Shown piece after piece: positions 54,901 to 62,781 of a stretch of DNA of 64,000 nucleotides. Positions within the stretch are counted from its first letter, which is position 1. The number at the start of each line of letters is the position of its first letter. The notes below the pieces were generated by a model, which worked only from the letters and a program-made list of their open reading frames with translations, was not told the DNA's origin and searched no databases. Position numbers and translations under genes: made by a program. The stretch is from Eunapius fragilis (taxonomy: Eukaryota > Porifera > Demospongiae > Spongillida > Spongillidae), in NCBI GenBank assembly GCA_963681505.1, contig OY811974.1, positions 5,278,395 through 5,342,394 of the forward strand, in the 5' to 3' direction.

Positions 54901-57036
54901 GTATTTACCAAAGGTGGTTTTGCAATCCCAGCTGATTATCCTGTTGTGTTGTACTCCAAAATACATTTCAGAAGCACTGGCAGAATAGTGAAAACTAAAA
55001 GAAAGTTACACAAAGGCCTTCTTCGTAATAATTCTGGAATCGTATTCTGCGATCAAGATGGCATGACATGTTATGGAGAGTTATTACTGGTTGTACTATG
55101 TGAGAATCATGATGCATATGCAATTGTCTTCCCTTTTATTCCAACTGGAGAAATTCTGAGTAACGATTCTGTCACAGATTGCTCCATTGACCAACACATT
55201 ACAAAGCTAAATCTGCCGTACGTTTAACATAGCTATAGTATACATTATATTTAAAATGGTAATACTTTCATTTTAAATATGTAGTTCAGTGACTGGACTC
55301 AAGAAGTGCATACCTATAAAATGTATCAAGGACAAGTGCATATTGATGCAGTATAAAGAAGATCACATCTATGCAAGTATATTTCCCAACTCAAAAGAAG
55401 TTGAATAGATTTATACATGTTTACTTGAACATATACTTGTGCATAATTTGAACAACATTCATGTTCTTTTGTAATGTTATGTAAAGTACAAACATTGTGC
55501 ATGACAGTATGTAATCACTTCATTTTTGCTTTTTGAGAGTTAATTGTCATCATGTATCCAGCTCATATTGCATGGCAATTTGATCATGTATTTATGATTT
55601 AAATAGAGCGACATCTAAGTATATCTGTAGTAAATTAAGAATTACATGTAAATTAACATCTTCGAATCTGTTGCCTCCCTTGGTGATGCATCCATGCATG
55701 CATTCAATGATGATAAACTTCTACAGTACAATCTTGTCATAAACAGCATTAATTAATCTTACAATCCCCTACAACCTTCTACAACCATATAGTAAGCTTG
55801 TCATATGAACTGCCTTAAACAATTCTACAACCAACTACTACCTTCTACAACCATAAGACAAGCTTGTCATAAATCCCACAACCTGTCTGCAACCTTCCAC
55901 AACTATTAAACAACCATGTTTATCTTACAAGGTTGTAAACAAGGTTGCAGCAACCATGTGGCAAGGTTGTCACAAGCTTGCCATTTTTACTTGGGTATCT
56001 AAGTTTTGTATGCTACAACTGGAGTTACGGTTATGCCAGCCAGATACACCCTCTGAAGTAATCTTCAAACATAACATAGGTGTTAATATGGGTTACTTAC
56101 ATGTACCGATAGCAATTCCCACCATTGCATCATCCATAAAGCATGAGTCCACGAACCTATCACCACTGAAAGGAACAACAAAGGTGATTGCAGTGTTTTG
56201 TCTTTCATAATTTATTAGCACCCAGCCTAATATCTGAGTGTGGCAGGAATGGCATCTATACCAACGCTAAAACAAATATCCAAATGGATTTCAAATGGGT
56301 GTCAGATAAAAGGATGAATTGGGTATCTGTAGTGGCATGATTGATTTTGTAGAATAGCAGTATAATTTAGCATACACTGTGGAACAATTGCTTCATTCCA
56401 GCGATGATGCACCATGTTTTTTTCAGTTTGTACCTGAGTACTGACTGGATCCTTTTGTGTTGCTGCTATGTAACAATGTTCATTGACACCATTGTAGGCT
56501 ATGGATGCACACTTACTTGAATTACTTACATCCAAGAACCATGCTTTATCATTTCCATGATTCTACACTATATGTCAAAGACGAGGAGTTTTAATACTGA
56601 TTGTAATATCTGTAGCAGTATGATTATAAGGAACATATATATTTAGTGCTGTAATAATCATTAATGACATAGTTTAATTATAGAAAACTGAAATGCAACA
56701 ATACATGTATCTATATGGAAACTGTGTCCACTTTCATGCTTAGCTGTCATAATTACTCTTTGTTTGAACAAAGGGTCTCTGCATGCAATCTCTCATTTGC
56801 GCAACTTTCTTTTTTGTAATCAACAGGCTGAATGTAAACTTCATGGAAGTTCAAGCTCAAATCCACAACTACCACCCTCTCCTCCTGAGCTGTCACACTC
56901 ACCAACTCAGTCACCCTCACCTCCTGAACAGTCACCCTCACCTACTAAACAGTCATTCTCACCTCCTGAACAGTCACACTCACCGACTCAGTCACCCTCA
57001 CCTCCCATGACTCCTGATGGCACAGGAGGGGAATGA
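42933..57036 (+). CDS. Type I membrane receptor/adhesion protein: Ig-like + FN3 + TM + Pro-rich tail (5' exons not found)
   Basis: Exons: 42933-43249 (Ig-like, phase 1-1, FNCSGSGKFLNWRVDG ... ITVICTVLD); 43844-44218 (fibronectin type III, PPPQQFNVSS ... IQFTLFAVNGAGDGNST, many N-glycosylation sites); 44423-44518 (Ser/Thr/Pro stalk); 44565-44663 (membrane helix, ILPVTVVVVAAVAMVIILVV then basic YIRKIK); 45218-45290 and 45354-45447 (cytoplasmic, with NNIYVRSS). The proposed last exon, 56827-57036, has SPSPPEQ repeats ending GTGGE and a stop; attattaaa-type signal at 57151. Phases agree throughout, including across the 11.4-kb last intron that holds the BEN/TNP2 transposon. Linking the last exon is inference. 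Likely a cell-surface recognition molecule; ligand unknown. Confidence 0.72.
45480..46270. repeat. A/T-rich degenerate tandem repeat with CA tract
   Basis: Phrases such as 'ataatgctaa.tga.cact.caat', 'ataaagttt' and 'aaatggtgt.tttta.ttcatt' recur several times (45.6-46.15 kb), followed by a CA-rich run at about 46222-46267. Within the receptor intron. Confidence 0.6.
46557..46745 (-). other. Possible minus-strand exon, unknown
   Basis: A 62-codon open stretch of normal composition (WFQRCLVLYTDVLDVNESRE, ... QLLKQMLPMLHDIYSIGVNF), with AG before and GTAATA after on the minus strand. It lies just outside the left end of the BEN/TNP2 element. No homology recognised. Confidence 0.35.
46840..47050. 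promoter_or_regulatory. Left subterminal repeat array
   Basis: About nine copies of aaggttgt/acaacctt-like motifs in both orientations (caaggttgtttgaacc repeated three times). They mirror the right array at 55730-55985 and are likely binding sites for element-encoded proteins. Confidence 0.7.
47159..47342. mobile_element. CACTG-type palindromic MITE, 184 bp
   Basis: Arms of about 85 bp beginning CACTGCGCCACAGC, flanked by gag (47156-47158, 47343-47345): the 3-bp duplication and CACTG start of EnSpm/CACTA MITEs. It ends 8 bp beyond the BEN gene stop codon and so forms part of its 3' UTR. Confidence 0.88.
47351..51781 (-). CDS. BEN-domain protein encoded by the transposon
   Basis: Seven exons: 51781 (or 51754)-51580, 48909-48688, 48573-48506, 48451-48395, 48332-47808, 47754-47553 and 47496-47351. 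Every junction is GT-AG and phase-consistent, giving 473 aa (464 from the second ATG). Exon 1 encodes FLLVRWLDDEMLSV...KWCGKKLYDGEVLAKSG, the N-terminal module common in BEN proteins. Exon 2 is basic (PSKKKKKISGHERILAHKD). The large exon has seven 20-residue SSVRSPSPVVRSNASLGRSQ-like repeats. The last two exons form a BEN domain (VELVEGYGVYLSKRQLEEAI, SPTKLIRNLLTVFFTPSVLA, CLNRDVIAACI). BEN domains bind DNA or chromatin proteins. Inference: it recognises the element's terminal arrays. Confidence 0.85.
47870..48290 (-). repeat. 60-bp coding tandem repeat (Ser/Pro/Arg)
   Basis: Seven units of 60 bp, in frame, inside the BEN gene (ggtgatctcacagaagactg + actacgaccaagagaggcat). Units differ by few bases, so expansion is recent. 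The encoded RSxSPV motifs could be phosphorylation sites in a disordered linker. Confidence 0.93.
49744..50430 (-). pseudogene. LINE fragment, C-terminal nuclease-like domain
   Basis: The minus-strand frame contains LLVWDAICVDTFATSHLS and FTPVAFETTGV, matching the C-terminal restriction-like domain region of the RT family seen at 35 kb but from a different subfamily. An upstream piece (50429-50247) is in another frame. The reverse transcriptase is absent, so this is a dead fragment. Confidence 0.7.
51235..51394. mobile_element. MITE, 160 bp, TA target
   Basis: Ends TTGTACAAG / CTTGTACAA, then arms of about 45 bp in total (ttaggattgggccgagac vs its near-inverse). TA on both sides (51233-51234, 51395-51396). 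It landed inside the right terminal repeat of the 49137-51403 element. Confidence 0.78.
51782..51846. promoter_or_regulatory. Bidirectional promoter region between BEN and transposase genes
   Basis: Only 65 bp separate the first BEN ATG (51781, minus) from the chosen transposase ATG (51847, plus). Both UTRs or the shared core promoter must overlap coding starts. An upstream plus-strand ATG at 51748 is in frame with the transposase, but its extension overlaps BEN codons and looks non-conserved. No clear TATA box. Confidence 0.55.
51847..55408 (+). CDS. TNP2/EnSpm-like DDE transposase
   Basis: Eleven exons: 51847-52627, 52775-53006, 53167-53279, 53353-53505 (GC donor), 53581-53714, 53790-54057, 54146-54343, 54432-54589, 54647-54765, 54822-55217 and 55285-55408. 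The sum is 2,676 nt, 891 aa, every phase consistent. The N-terminus has a Cys4 finger (FCNNCMQDISKYAQHCPKC). The core shows family signatures: CDVYDGALYRAL, LNADGVPVFKSSSFSLWPI, ACTCDLPARALLTNMVQFNG, CLRCTQKG, SFDYMHIGCLGITRFLL, NLHGLIHLPDVVKSLGPLWA and PFESANGEMLKLFHGTTC. It ends LKKCIPIKC...IFPNSKEVE. Such enzymes excise and insert DNA by an RNase H-fold DDE mechanism in the nucleus. No stop or frameshift was seen, so the gene could be active. Confidence 0.9.
55730..55985. promoter_or_regulatory. Right subterminal repeat array
   Basis: Repeated ctacaaccttctacaacca and acaagcttgtcat motifs, then ttacaaggttgtaaacaagg next to the terminal repeat. Counterpart of the left array. Confidence 0.7.
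55997..56826 (-). other. Possible minus-strand exons, unknown
   Basis: An open minus-strand stretch at 56575-56302 of normal composition (AWFLDVSNSSKCASIAYNGV, EHCYIAATQKDPVSTQ). A second is near 56180-56105 between ttttcag and gtaagt (GDRFVDSCFMDDAMVGIAIG). They could belong with the 46557-46745 exon to a minus-strand gene lying inside the receptor intron. No homology recognised. Confidence 0.3.
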
Positions 57037-57890
57037 TGGACAGAATGGAGACATGATATGCTACCGCAAATATGCTAGTTAACTTTATAGATGAGTGATT
57101 TGTACCAGCTATTGCTCTGTATGACAGTTAATTTAATGTGATGTACATGTATTAAACAACTAACTTGCATATATTAAGCTCAGGGCCTTGTTTCTAGCCC
57201 ACATCTGAAGTGACTTGTCTGATGTAAGGTATATTTCGCATTAAAAAGCTTGCTTAAATCCATTGATATCCCTCTGAATGAAAGCCATACACCTCTTATC
57301 CAGGACATTACCTCTCCTCCCACCCCCTACCTCTTCTCTCAACCCCTACTTCTCCTCCCATCCCCCATACCCTTCCTACCATGGACCTTTTTTTCATCAT
57401 AGAATTTGAACTTCTTGTTGTCCTTGGAGAGGTACACTGTGTGCTTGTTGGGACCCCATGTGCTGTTCCAGAAAAGGTAATGTCCACTTCATCGCCGAAG
57501 CAATTAACAAACATTGGTTGCTATGGAGATCATGTAAAAGAATTTGCAAATTAAAAAAGCAATAGCAGAATAGAATGTGCACTGAATGGCCATGATTAGA
57601 CAATTATCAAGGCAGTATCCATTTACAATGTTGCAGCACAGCACTTCCAAGGACAACCAATTTAATCGAGGCAGACATACAAGGGGTGTGGTAGGTGTGG
57701 GGAGGGAGTCTTGATCTGCTGCATGTACGTGAGCTGCACTGAGCAACTGGAATGCATCAAGTACTGACTGCACTCCCATTTAGTGTTTGAAGTTATATGT
57801 GGATACAGTTGGTGTTTGTGCATGTAATTAACACAGGCATCTCTCTGATGTTTGCGGTCAGTGAGTGCATGAATACCGTGTACCACTGGG
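57037..57890. other. 3' region of receptor gene and pyrimidine-rich tract, no gene seen
   Basis: Contains an attaaa signal at 57151, then a C/T-rich stretch at 57305-57375 that leaves small frames open by composition. Confidence 0.45.
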
Positions 57891-57894
57891 AGAT

Positions 57895-58030
57895 GTGGAA
57901 TCCCTGTATCTCTTGACACCCTGTACCGCCGGGAGGTGTGAACACCATGTACCCCTGGGAGGTGTGACACCCTGTACCGCTGGGAGGTGTGAACACCATG
58001 TACCCTGGGAGGTGTCGGCACTCTATTACA
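57895..58030. repeat. Minisatellite, ~27-bp units (also at 60030-60155)
   Basis: Units of caccctgtaccgctgggagg + tgtgaa recur five times here. The same family recurs about 2 kb away (60030-60155), on the other side of the gypsy remnant. Confidence 0.85.
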
Positions 58031-59260
58031 CCTGGATGCACCATCTCCAGAGAATATGCAACAGCCATGATCATTCTTGGGTAGCATCAACTTCTATGGC
58101 CAAGTTTCTCACCATCACTGCACAAGCTGCTTACCAAAGCGAAGAGGTGATCTTGGAAGAAGGGGCATCAGCATGCATTGCAAGGTACATGTATCTAGAA
58201 TCTGCTGTGTTGAGCAGCAAGAAAGTTCCTCTCCTGTGATGCATTGCCATAGAGTGTTGTCCCACTGTTTCAGAGATGGCTGTAACACCCAGTGCATTTG
58301 CATCAAGGTCCTTCTCACCAGCTGAGAACTATTTGCAGCTTGATAAGGAGGGGCTAGCAATCATCTACAGAGTGAACAAAGTTATCTGCGGGATTCCCTG
58401 CTGTCACTGACCACAAGCCACTCAAGCATCTATTTGGAGAGGACCTGGCCATCCCCGATGGTATCTGCAAGACAGCAGCAATGGGCACTGATCTTGGAAG
58501 TATACCAATACATGATACAGTACAGGGCTGGCAGGGATACTGCCAATGCAGATATGCTGAGCAGGGTACCATTGCAGGAGTGTCTATCAGGTGCAACACT
58601 TCCAGGAGAGACTGTGCTGTTTATGGAAATCTTCCAAGCATCACCAGTGATTTTGAACACATCTAGAAGTGGACAGAAGTAGATGGTGTTCTAAGCAAGG
58701 TCGAAGAGCCCTGACCATGGTTGGATGTCAGATGATGGAGACATGGATCTCCAACCATACTGTAAGAAAAAGGAAGTACGTAGCCTGGGAGCAAGTGATT
58801 GTTGCTGAGCCTGGTCAGGGAGCAGTCATAGAAGAGGTGCAAACAGGACACCAGGCAACCTCAAAGACGAAGAAGGCCTTTGTCAGGAGTTTTGTATGGT
58901 GGATTTAGAGAATGCACAAGACTGTGATATGTGTAAACTTCGTCAGAAAGCCCCACAAAATACACCCTTGGGAGTGGCCAGAGTTTCCTTGGTGTCGGAT
59001 CAATTTTAACAATGCAGGACCATTTATGAGCAAGATGTTCTTGGTGTTGGTTGATGCACATTTCAAATGGATGGATGTGCATATGCTACCTCACAAACCA
59101 CTATTGGGTTGAAAACATGACGTTTGCCAGTTTCCAGTTATTAATACTGGTCGCGAAAAATGGAAGTGTGTTCACGAACCAGGAGTTTGAGCAGTTCCTC
59201 CTTGACAACGGTGAATCTGTAGTTCCAGGAGCTACAACTGCATATACCTAACAGGAGGGG
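58030..59260 (+). pseudogene. Ty3/gypsy pol remnant (RT end, RNase H, integrase)
   Basis: Plus-strand pieces in shifting frames follow the usual pol order. RT/RNase H part: FSPAENYLQLDKEGLAIIYR (about 58320). End of RNase H: MIQYRAGRDTANADMLSRVP (about 58511-58570). Integrase: FPWCRINFNNAGPFMSKMFL, LVDAHFKWMDVH (about 58985-59085), then NGSVFTNQEFEQFLLDNG (about 59160). Many frameshifts and stops; no long terminal repeats recognised. This is an old, non-functional retrotransposon. Confidence 0.82.
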
Positions 59261-59361
59261 TCAAATTGTGCAAGAGACGGGAGACAGCACCTGATTTCTA
59301 AGTGTGCCTCAAGTAGAAACGGACGAACAAGAAGCACTCCCATTGGAGCCTACTCAAGAGC

Positions 59362-59572
59362 AGAGATCATCTATATATGATCTCTGCCGAAACACAGCTA
59401 ACTCACCGAGGCTGATGCACACCAGCAGATTTTCTATCCTTCCCTCCAGAAATCCACCCCTTCCAACACATATAGAGGTGTGAATCGCACTATTGAGCAT
59501 TGCCCGCGCACGCAAGTACAGGAGTCTATGGCGCACGTGATTCGTTTCCAATCCCTCTATATATGATCTCTG
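59362..59572. mobile_element. MITE with AGAGATCAT ends
   Basis: Ends agagatcatctatatatgat / tatatatgatctctg, flanked by tcaagagc (59354-59361, 59573-59580), an 8-bp target duplication suggesting hAT. A lone 24-bp palindrome of the same end sequence follows at 59601-59624. Confidence 0.72.
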
Positions 59573-59720
59573 TCAAGAGCTAGGAGCTTCAATGTCTGGC
59601 CAGAGATCATATATATGATCTCTGGTCTGGCTAGCATGCTCTAGGACTTGTGTGCACATGCCCATTACCCTATATTTATGTGCAGGCTTTATACTTCTGG
59701 ACAGTACTTTATCAAGAGTA

Positions 59721-59987
59721 TATATGGGATCGAGGCATGCAGCGAAAAGGGACCTAGCGCATACTTTTTCATGTTTTCAAAGTATTTCATATTCAAAGAG
59801 ATCGACACCTATGTCCTCTACAATTTCTTTCTTACGTACTGGAAATTAGCCTGTCCGTCATGGAGTTACAGGGTCCTGAATTTTTAATTACGCGTACATT
59901 TTTATTGCACGCGTGGACTTCGATGCTCATTCCTGGAAATTTTTATAATATGCGCTAGGTCCCTTATCGCTGCCTCGATCCCATATA
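59721..59987. mobile_element. MITE, TATGGGATC family (copy 4, best preserved ends)
   Basis: Ends tatgggatcgaggca / tgcctcgatcccata with further inverted agggacctagcgcata. TA flanks. The interior has ctgtccgtcatggagttaca, the reverse complement of the other copies' interior. Confidence 0.8.
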
Positions 59988-60269
59988 GTGTTGTGCTCAC
60001 GGGTCGTGCACTCGCGTATATATGGGATCAACAGAGGACCCCTGGGAGGTGTGGACATCCTGTACCCTGGGAGGTTAGAACACCCTGTACCCCTGGGTGG
60101 TGTGGCAACACGCAGTACCCCTTGGTGGTTTGACACCCTGTGAGGTTGGACACCCTCTACTCACCCAGCTAACATGGTATGGATGAGTTGTCTTTGATGT
60201 GACCATCCTCGATCTGCACATTTTTCCGTATGCAATTCATGAACGGCACTGGATCCTGCAGGCCTAACC

Positions 60270-60495
60270 CTGGTAGTGGGGTAGCTATGGTACTGGTAGT
60301 GGGGTACCTATTGCTCTAGTCTGGTAGTGGGATACCTAGTGGGGTACCTATTCCTTTGGTAGTGGGATAGATATTGAACTGGTAGTGGGGTACCTATTCC
60401 TCTGGTAGTGGGATAGCTATGGTAGTGGGGTACCTATTCCTCTGGTAGTGGGATAGATATTGAATTGGTAGTGTCCTCTGGTAATGGGATAGCTA
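60270..60495. repeat. Minisatellite, ~21-25-bp units
   Basis: About ten units of tggtagtggggtacctatt / tggtagtgggatagctat. Downstream 60500-61118 shows no gene, only a palindrome ttggctgcagtatactgcag... at about 60990-61015. Confidence 0.9.
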
Positions 60496-61118
60496 TGGTA
60501 CTGGTGTTTTTGACACAGCTGAGGATGTAGCTGTTCCTTTACCAGTTTATACCTATTCCACTGACTTCTGAATCATGTAAGAACTGATTGTAAGAATTGT
60601 GCTAAAAGGAAGGATGAGTTGCAGAGAATGGCTAATTCAGTGAAGAGTACTTGCAAAGTTCCAAAAGCCACCATCTGTTACTGGACACAGGAAGACATCG
60701 AGGAAGAAGAGGAAGATGAAAAAATATGCATATTACAGCTAGTTGCTTATTGACTATATTACTGGAGATATGATTTTTGCTGATTTTCCTGACGTGTGAA
60801 ATGCCTTTTTCATTCAATGGTACAATTGTGTTTCCGAGAACATGATATATACAAACTTGGCTATATATTTGTATATTGCTACCATGAGCAGCCTGCATAT
60901 TTGGCATGATTTTATGCATAATATCTGCTGTAGTACCTTCTAAAAACTATTTTAATATGCAGGTATGTGTGGCAGTTACTGCTTATATATTTGGCTGCAG
61001 TATACTGCAGCCAAATAATATAGCATGTTTATTACGATCAGTGTAGCGAATATAAGTTAAACCGGCACAGTTTTTTTTTAGCGCGGTCATTCAATTCCAT
61101 ACATTCAAAAGTACCGCC

Positions 61119-61767
61119 TTATGCTGCCGTATTGACCGAATGAAAAAAGATGATATGATAATTAATATACCGTTGGAATGCACATTTTTTACTCTTTTTA
61201 GAACCATGCGAATTGTTGCCCAATTTGAAAAAAAATATCGAAGTACCTACAGGTGACCATATCGCTTTATACCGCTTCTTACCGCGGCAGCAACACGAAG
61301 CTAGCTTCAGCAGATAGCCTAAGACAGCTCTCTCTTTTCTCTTCTCCCCTTTCATCACAGTTACAGGCTGCACAAACTTGTCCATGCTTCCAGCACCTTT
61401 GACACTAGTGGTTGCACTGCCAGTATTTGTGCTGCAGCTGCTGCCCATTTCCTCCTTCTTGCAGCTGTACACATAAAAACGTATCCACAGTACAACTGCA
61501 AGTCTATTTTACCATATACACTCACCCTTGCTGGATTGCCTTTATTCCATACACGGATTTGATGTGGTACCACATGTTCGAGGTATTTTTCCCGTGTCTT
61601 GACACCCATCCATAGCAAATGTTACAAACAACCCAGCAAGAACCGATTGCTTTCTTGTGCCATCCGAAGTATTGCCAGACACTGCTTTTATACACTTTGC
61701 GATCAACACAAACGAATTCATCTTTTGTAGCATCAAGTGCGGGTTTTGCGTTCACTTTGGTAGCCAT
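61119..61767 (-). CDS. BED zinc-finger N-terminus of a hAT transposase (3' part missing)
   Basis: Exon 1 (61767-61526) encodes a BED finger: SSVWQYFGWHKKA, VVCNICYGWVSRHGKNTSNM, WYHIKSV. A GT-AG intron in phase 2 joins it to exon 2 (61464 downward: CKKEEMGSSCSTNTGSATT ... MDKFVQPVTVMKGEK), a typical linker before the hAT catalytic domain. The frame then ends at 61119 without any catalytic motif, so the element is truncated or its later exons are lost. The BED finger would bind the element's ends. Confidence 0.72.
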
Positions 61768-61821
61768 AATTAGTCACCACAACAATGAATAACTAATTAT
61801 AATTGATAATAAATATTAATT

Positions 61822-61876
61822 ATATATCGCGATATAAATATCGCGATTAAATCCTCATTTCGCGATATATCGCGAA
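61822..61876. repeat. Cluster of TATCGCGATA palindromes
   Basis: Four overlapping cgcgat/atcgcg palindromes (tatatcgcgatata, aatatcgcgatt, tttcgcgatatatcgcgaaa) within 55 bp, between the hAT end and its BED gene. A plausible transposase-binding site or promoter operator. Confidence 0.75.
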
Positions 61877-61916
61877 ATAGACGATTAAATAGAAAAAGTA
61901 TGTCGCGGCAACACTG

Positions 61917-62518
61917 TGACAGGAAGTAATTTGCGCGTTCACGACGAATTGACAAGTATGGGACTGCTCAATGTGCCAGGTACACCAGACTTTTCTCCCG
62001 AAAAGTGTTGGTACAGCACATTTGATATGATTGTAACTGAAATTTTGGGTTCTACCCTTAAAAGTTTCGCGTCCCTAGAATTGTCAGGCGGCCGTTTATT
62101 CCAATGAACGCGAGGGCAATGAGATGCATTTATCATCACTATTCCGCGCTCTATTATGGCAAACCTGTAAACAGTTCGACACGGCACATGCCCTATTTCT
62201 TAATCGTGAAATTTACGTGCAAATCCTTTTCTTCAATTACGAAAACCCATGCATGCGTTACTTAATTGCTACATTATAACAAGACTTCTCGTGAACACAC
62301 ATTTAAAATATGACACGTAATGAAATACAAGACGAATGAATTAATTTCAACTGCGTATCAATTATTCATACGCGAATTTAGTTCATGTATGCATAATGTT
62401 CTTTTCATGACTGACACATGCATATTATAGTCGATCGTACCAGACCCATTTTAGTGAATACTAAATCTGTTATGAATTCAATTCGGAAAGAAAAGAGAAT
62501 TTTGTTAATTGTTTGAAT
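61917..62518. other. No gene seen
   Basis: A/T-rich ordinary sequence. One 63-codon plus frame at 61916-62107 lacks recognisable motifs. Confidence 0.4.
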
Positions 62519-62520
62519 TA

Positions 62521-62779
62521 CCGTAAAGTACCACGTATAAGCTCCCCCCCTCCGCCCCCACCGAAAAAAATTGTCTCGCGTTTAAACGAGCGTATCTTCG
62601 TAATCATGAACGCAGCTGCGTGCCGTTCTTTAAAATCCTGTTGGAGTACCATTCCTTTCCTGAAATGTGGAAACAGGTACGCGGAAGCGTTAACCATTAC
62701 GAAGATACGCTCGTTTAAACACGAGCCATTTTTTTTCGGTGGGGGCGGAGGGGGGGAGCTTATTCGTGGTACTTTACGG
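62521..62779. mobile_element. Long-armed MITE, 259 bp, TA target
   Basis: Arms of roughly 85 bp (ccgtaaagtaccacgtataa, gctccccccctccgccccca, and tttaaacgagcgtatcttcg with inverses). TA flanks (62519-62520, 62780-62781). Confidence 0.85.
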
Positions 62780-62781
62780 TA

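Larger units (their letters stand above)
46816..55995. mobile_element. 9.18-kb autonomous EnSpm/CACTA-like transposon with transposase and BEN-domain gene
   Basis: The ends CCCAAGTAAAAATGGC (46816) and GCCATTTTTACTTGGG (to 55995) are inverted and flanked by TA (46814-46815, 55996-55997). About 200-300 bp inside each end is packed with ACAAGGTTGT / ACAACCTTGT motifs, the CACTA-style subterminal repeats. Two divergent genes fill the middle: an intact TNP2-like transposase (+) and an intact BEN-domain gene (-), sharing a 65-bp start region. Nested elements sit in the first intron and downstream of the BEN gene. EnSpm elements usually make 2-4-bp duplications and begin CACT; these ends differ, so the exact group is uncertain. 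Confidence 0.85.
61119..61916 (-). mobile_element. 5' part of a hAT transposon
   Basis: On the minus strand the element begins CAGTGTTGCCGCGA (61916 downward), a standard hAT terminus. The next eight bases outside (tgacagga) would be the target duplication. Subterminal region 61822-61876 carries palindromic TATCGCGATA-type motifs. No left terminus was found. Confidence 0.65.
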
